Shown: positions 48,541 to 64,000 of the stretch, piece after piece | How the letters are laid out: each line of letters begins with the position of its first letter | How positions within the stretch are numbered: position 1 is the first letter of the stretch | Source: Anseranas semipalmata | Lineage: Eukaryota > Chordata > Aves > Anseriformes > Anseranatidae | Assembly: GCA_013399115.1 (NCBI GenBank) | Contig: VXAA01001889.1 | Coordinates: 116,178-180,177, forward strand | Reading direction: 5' to 3' | Length of the DNA stretch: 64,000 nucleotides | Translations under genes and position numbers: made by a program | Notes under the pieces: generated by a model | What the model saw: the letters and a program-made list of their open reading frames with translations, nothing else | Database searches by the model: none | Told to the model about the DNA's origin: nothing

Positions 48541-49960
48541 TGTGTGGGGATAGTTACACGAGCTCCTGGTTCCATCACACACCAACGAGCAGCCTCTCTG
48601 CCCCGGACCAGGGTTAAAGCAGCCGGTCAGAGGCACTGGCGCGCGGCCGGGGCAGCCGCCGCCTCACGGGGCCAGGCGGGCCGGGAGCCGCCCGCTGAGA
48701 GCCGGGCCGCCAGGGCACCCGGTGCCTCACGGCGGCTTCCCGGCATCGCTCAGGGACCGCGGCTGTTCCGGGTCTACCTGAAATCAGGCAGAGCTACCGG
48801 AGGAAGGCGGCGAGGAACGGGGAAGCTGTCAGGTAACGCTGCCTCGGCCGCGCTTCCAGCTCAGATCTGGGGAACGGGCACGTAAACTACATCTGGCACA
48901 CAAGCTGCCTGAAAACACACGCCTTAAAAAAAATCTCTCGTTAGTTTTAACTGGGGAGTTTATTCCTTCACATTTTCAACGTCGAGCGTTTGTAGCAAAG
49001 CCCGGCTACGCTCATCCCCCCTCACGTAGGACGTTGGAAACAACTTTGGGGTTTAAGTCTCATTTTTGTGTGTGTTTGGACTCGGAACTACATTCTGCTC
49101 TTCACCACCCACCACCACGTGCACAGAGCTCAGACAAACGGACAGCAAAAGCCTGCCGCGGCCGGGGGGAGGCACAGGGCTGCTCTGTGAGGGCACTGAG
49201 GCGCTCGGCCGGAGCGGCCGCTCCCTCAGCGCCCTGCGGGGGCAGCAGCCGTTGGGGAACGACCGTTGGGGAGCGGGGAGGAGGGGGGGGGGCACTTCAA
49301 AGCCACCCCTGCCGCGCGCGAGGCTGGGCGGGAAGGCGGGCTCGCGCGGAGGGGCGGAACTGCGGCAAATCTCAGCCAATCAGGGGCAGGGTCGCGCCTC
49401 GGCCCCTGCTGCCCGGAGTTGGGGAACCCCGTGGGTAACGGTTTCCCGCTCTCGGGGGCCCCGCGCGCCCTCAGGCGGGTCCTCGGCGGGGCTGAGGGGG
49501 AGAAGGGCCGGGCGCCCCCTCCCCGGTCCCTGGCCGGGAGGAAGGAAGGGGAGGGGAAGCGACGCGAGTGGAAGGGGGGGGAAGATAAGGGCGGTATAAG
49601 GGGGCAGGAAAGCAACAGAAGGGGCAACAAAAGACAAAGAGGAGGAGGAAGGAGCAGACGGGAGGAGGCCGCCGGCCGTCCTCCAGCAGGGCTTGCCCTC
49701 ACTGCGACAAAATGGAGGGCAGCAGAGCCCCCTGGTGCGCTTCCAGGCCTCGGGGAACGCGCGTTTCCCAGCCGTGTGGAAGACCTCGCCTCTGGGAGCC
49801 GGCCGGGGCGCCGCTGCGGCAGTAGCTGTCTGTTTCGAGGCAGGAAGGCGGTTCGGTGCAGGTCGCAGCAAGCTGCTCGCCTCCAACACAGCGAGCTCGG
49901 GAGCCTGTCGGCCAACGCCCAGCCCTCGCCTCGAGTTTTTCCCTATTTTGAAGACATGCC
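48540..49960. promoter_or_regulatory. CpG island with promoter-like elements, no known gene attached
   Basis: About 1.4 kb is very rich in CG dinucleotides, with peaks at 48,630-48,870 and 49,150-49,900. It contains GC boxes (GGGGCGG at 49351-49357 and GGGCGGGA near 49326), a CCAAT box in AGCCAATCAGG at 49376-49380, and G-rich tracts near 49,270-49,290. These are the usual parts of a TATA-less vertebrate promoter. It lies between the converging 3' ends of PLEKHO1 and ANP32E, so it is the promoter of neither. Frames of 100-235 codons across it are open in several registers on both strands, which is expected in GC-rich DNA, and none matches a family I know. It most likely starts a non-coding RNA or an unannotated transcript. 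Confidence 0.7.
49722..49740 (-). promoter_or_regulatory. CTCF-like motif in the CpG island
   Basis: On the - strand the sequence is 'gcgcaccagggggctctgc', a close match to the CTCF core (C-ACCAGGGGGC), with a G instead of C at one flank base. It has the same orientation as the 40.17 kb motif. Confidence 0.55.
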
Positions 49961-51060
49961 CGCACAGCGCTAAGTTTTCTCTCATCTCCTTTGCCGTGCA
50001 TGTGCCAGAATAGGGTAGCTTAGCTTTAGTTCACATAAAACTACCAGCATCCCCCCAAACTAGACTCAACTTCCACTGTTAAGAACACTTGTAAAGCTTT
50101 GGTTACCTGTTTGCCCTTGCTCCAGTGGGCAAATTGGGGCAAATTGCTGCATGTGGAGCAAACGGCCAATATGGCTTTAGATGGAAAGGCAACTGCTTAC
50201 CCCTCCCACCCCCCTTTAAAAAAAAACAAAAACACACACACACACACAGAAAACCACCACCCATTTCTTGGCTAATCATCTAGTAGAAGAAAAGCCTGTT
50301 TAGTTACTAGCTTTCTCAAGTGCGTCCAGGGGATTTTTGCCAAGAATGCTGGACTAGTCCCAAAATAAAAACAATGCTATGTCTAGCTGTATAGGAGAAG
50401 CAGCTTTTTTTTTAAAAAAAAAAAAAAGTAAAAAAAAACATTGTTCTTGAATGAGAAGTAATTTATACACACCAAGGCAGCTACTTTGAAAGAACAGCGT
50501 TAGGCTTGCGGCTTGGGCTGTCAGACACATCGTCAACATTTATGAAGAGCAAAATACAGTCTCTTCGTTTTCATTTTTGTTTCTTAAGACTCAGCCAGAC
50601 TTGCATAACTAAACTACACTCAAATAGTATGGATTTATAGAGTATGCAAAAGCCCTGTCAGCTCCAACACTCGTTTCTATATTAAACTCATCTGGAAACA
50701 CTAAGTGAACCATCCAAACATCACTATGGGTTGTACATAGCGTCCTTCCTCGACTGCGACAATGTTACCAAGAACTACAATACCATTAAATACAAGTTCT
50801 GACCCCACAAAGATGCATGGTTCAAGGTTTCACTAACAAAAAGACAACAGGAATGAACAATTACCTCTTACTCCATTCCTGAAGTACAGTATTCTCGTCT
50901 TCACAGCTGTACATACTAAAAGAAGTAATCCAATACAATAGTCTCAATTTATTTGAAATAATTCAGTTTGAAAACTTTTTAATTTAAAATTTACAGCACA
51001 CGTGGGGAGGAAACATGTTTTGTTACAACTAAAAGTTATCAGAAGAGTGCTGCAGGGTTG
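49961..51060. other. Sequence between the CpG island and the ANP32E 3' end
   Basis: No gene is recognised. The stretch contains a short (CA)n run (about 50235-50248), and a T-run followed by a longer A-run (about 50405-50428) that could form a hairpin. An AATAAA on the - strand (50948-50953) is an alternative 3' end for ANP32E. Confidence 0.5.
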
Positions 51061-53704
51061 TTTTCTTTAATTTAACACTGTCATGGCTTTATTCAAAACA
51101 CAGTAGCACAAAATCTGTTACTCCAAAGTTTAAGGAAAGAGTTTGATAAGGAACCAAAACACACTATATACATACTGCCATACAAAGAGCATTAAAATAG
51201 GACAAAACCTCTACAAAATATAAAACCCACCCTTACATATTTGCATGAAAAGACCACCCACCAAGCAAAAAAGTTTCAAAAGTTATCTGGAGGCTCTGTA
51301 TTATTTATTTTAAAAAAATTCTATGCTGTTTAATTGCATGCCAAGCTGACAAATATGAAACGATACTTAGATGGTAACGCTGAGGAAAAGACAAAATTAC
51401 TTAGGAAGTAAGTTTTGTGTGAGGCTCAGTTTCTTAGATGTAGCAGCTGATGCACTACACTGCAAGTTGGTTTTAGGAAATGTTAAGTTTGCATATCTTA
51501 GGGAAAGTCTGCTAACCCCTTCTAAGTTCATTTTGTTTCGTCACATTAGCTCATTCAACATTAAAATTGGACTTGTTTACTGAAACAAGACCAGTACTGA
51601 AATAATTTTAATTCATCAAAATAGTAAATGTTTCCATTTAAAACTAATTTTATATGCATCAGTAAGAGATAGTTAAGGAAAACCCTGATAATGAAGTCCT
51701 TTAAAAGTACACACTTATAAATAATAGTTTTCAATCATTCGCTGAGACTAAAAAAAAAAAGCAAAAGGATGGGAAAACTTTTCTATCTCAAAGCTGAACA
51801 CAAAGCAACTGCCTTGAACACAGAGCCTCCATGACAAGATAGGATGTGCACTTACCTAAGATTTCTATTCATTCAGTATTCATACACAAACACAGGAACT
51901 TAGATTGTGGTTGCAAATGTAGTTTTACCACTACTTTTCTAGTGTCTTTACAGATATTCATTAAAAAATGCAAAACTCATTTAGTCAGTTTATTTCCAAG
52001 TATATTGCCATCTGCCTGACTCATTTCTTTCAGATGCCTTTAATGGCTGGCTATGCTTTACAGCTACATGAGGAACTATGATTTAAGGCTCTATTTGGGG
52101 GGAAAAAAACACACACACAAGAAATTGGGCTTTGCAGAACTTCAACCCTGCAGTATCTAAACTTGATTTAAGAGCTGGAAGTCACATTTAAAGTCTGCTA
52201 GTGTGTGAAATACCTTATTAAATATTCACAAGTAACCGATCTATGGGTGACTGACTCTTAACTTAGGTCCAGGAAATCTCCCTCTTCCCCACCCTTGGTG
52301 TCTCCCCCAGTTTAATGACAGCTGTTGTCAGCCAAGACAGATATAAAAATAAGTCTCTTGAATAAAGCTGTGTGTGATATTTGGTTCAGTACCTACGTGA
52401 AACAATGTAAATTAGTTTTATATCAAGACTACTGCTTTAAATCCAAATCATGACTGAAAGAGGAATGCGGTATGTTTGAAATTGTTTTGTCGTGGCTCGA
52501 ATAGAAAACATGAATCCATTGGGGCAGAATTATTACGACCTGTTGGTCACAATCAGGCTGCTAGAAAAGAGCTTGTCTGCATGTCTCCTGTACTTGCCTC
52601 CAACTGTATGCAATGGAACAAGTTTCTGCAGCCATTCAATATAAAAAAAAACTAAACTATTAACTAGTATTATACATGGGCTTGAAGGTTTTGCCTACAA
52701 CCAGATTAAAAAAATTTAAAAGGTGACCTGCAAAGAAAGACTAACTTATGTGCACCTTTCCCCCTTCAACGGTTCTATAAAAGTGGGGGGGTTGTATGAA
52801 AAGTGTGCTTGAAGGAGTTACCCGTTAACTTCTGCATTAGAAATGCATATATTTTATAGCCAAGCACAATGATTGTTGCAGAATTCCTGAAGTGACAATG
52901 CAAGAGCTAAGTGAGTGAAAGTTTAACAAACACTTTCTGCAAAATGGTTTAAAACTACGGATTATTTGCTTCCGTTAATACCTGCAATGACCATGTATTT
53001 TGGAGAAAAGTTTAAGGATTACAACCCTCTTGGTTTGCCAAGATACATTCTTGAAGGTATCTCTAGCAAACACTGAACTTCTGAACCAGCAGGAAAAAAA
53101 AAGATCTTCTGAAACCCACTTAGGCTTTGCAGTGTTAACACGCAAAACAGGGTAGAAGACTTAAAAGTTACAGGAGTCACCTTTTAAAAAGCTGAAATAA
53201 AGTGTAATCTAGTTGTTGATTTCAAATAGAATCCCTGGTGAACTCAGACTATAGTCAACTCCCCGTTTGAAACAGATCTGAATTTGCCATATAGCATTTC
53301 TGAGTTCAGCTTTTTAAGTATAAAAACTTTAAAATCTTGAAGGAAATTCATGGTATTAAATCCATGTAAGACGGGTGTTTTAATTCTGGGGAAATGATAA
53401 CCAACACAGCAAGCTTGTATAAAATTAAAGAGCTCCAAATAAAATTCTAGGGGGAAAAACTTGACAATGGCTTCAGTGATTATAGGGCTGAAAATTGTTT
53501 TCTACATATAGGTTCACTAACAGGCTATTATATCTTATTTGGAATGATAAAAAGGGCAAGAATAGTAAAACCACACTTCTCCTATAAAAAGTTAACATAT
53601 CTTCTGTAGGGACATCTATGGTACATGGAGACATACAGATCTGCATAATCACTATTGCGTATTCTGTAACTTAAGAGTCTGGTCCTACTCGTGTCTATAA
53701 CAAA
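51061..53704 (-). other. ANP32E: Probable ANP32E 3' UTR
   Basis: The AT-rich, repeat-free stretch lies directly after the ANP32E stop codon. On the - strand it has an AATAAA at 51088-51093 and another near 51301-51309. ANP32E messages in other vertebrates carry long 3' UTRs of a few kilobases, so a 2.6 kb UTR is reasonable. The end point is inferred from hexamers only. Confidence 0.5.

Positions 53705-64000
<10,296 letters not shown>

Noticed and set aside
48544..49985. Open frames of 100-235 codons in the CpG island, including a short one starting at the ATG at 49712
   Set aside because: In GC-rich DNA stop codons are rare, and several frames on both strands are open at once. The translations are Arg/Gly/Pro/Ala-rich with no domain.
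50405..50428. T-run followed by A-run as a terminator-like hairpin
   Set aside because: In a vertebrate genome this is ordinary A/T homopolymer sequence and no transcript end is supported there.

Overview
This is a vertebrate nuclear window, almost certainly from a bird. It holds spliced genes with long introns, several CR1 retrotransposon 3' ends ending in the avian-type ATTCTATG tail, GC-rich gene-dense sequence passing into AT-rich sequence, and protein sequences close to known avian and human orthologues. No bacterial or viral operon structure is present, and I see no CRISPR array or tRNA gene. Species cannot be fixed from the sequence alone.

Two protein-coding genes are identified, and they converge tail to tail. 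PLEKHO1 (CKIP-1, a PH-domain adaptor) lies on the + strand in five coding exons from 6631 to 19526. Its short first coding exon was not found. ANP32E (the H2A.Z-specific histone chaperone of the acidic LRR family) lies on the - strand in six coding exons from 62324 down to 53705. Its first coding exon lies beyond the right edge. The same pair, in the same convergent order, flanks an interval on human 1q21.2, so this is conserved synteny. VPS45, expected on the PLEKHO1 side, is not visible in the window.

Layout: 1-6630 is GC-rich sequence upstream of, or inside intron 1 of, PLEKHO1, with one CR1 fragment and a small CpG-rich patch. 6631-19526 is PLEKHO1, whose second intron (about 8.5 kb) carries a GT-rich minisatellite and an assembly gap. 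19527 to about 28 kb is the PLEKHO1 3' UTR and GC-rich intergenic DNA ending in a CR1 cluster. About 28.4-48.5 kb is mostly AT-rich intergenic DNA with microsatellites, two CTCF-like motifs at its right side and beyond, and no recognisable gene. 48.5-49.96 kb is a strong CpG island with GC boxes, a CCAAT box and a CTCF-like motif, but no known gene attached. 50-53.7 kb is AT-rich and largely fits the ANP32E 3' UTR. 53.7-62.3 kb is the ANP32E body, and 62.3-64 kb is its first intron rising into a GC-rich edge.

The two proteins are not known to act in one pathway. PLEKHO1 links phosphoinositide membranes to CK2, Smurf1 and actin capping protein. ANP32E removes H2A.Z from chromatin. The most interesting unexplained items are the orphan CpG-island promoter between the convergent genes, a NAGNAG tandem acceptor in ANP32E, a microsatellite apparently seeded by a CR1 tail, and the absence of PLEKHO1 exon 1. 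I found no convincing novel biological system.
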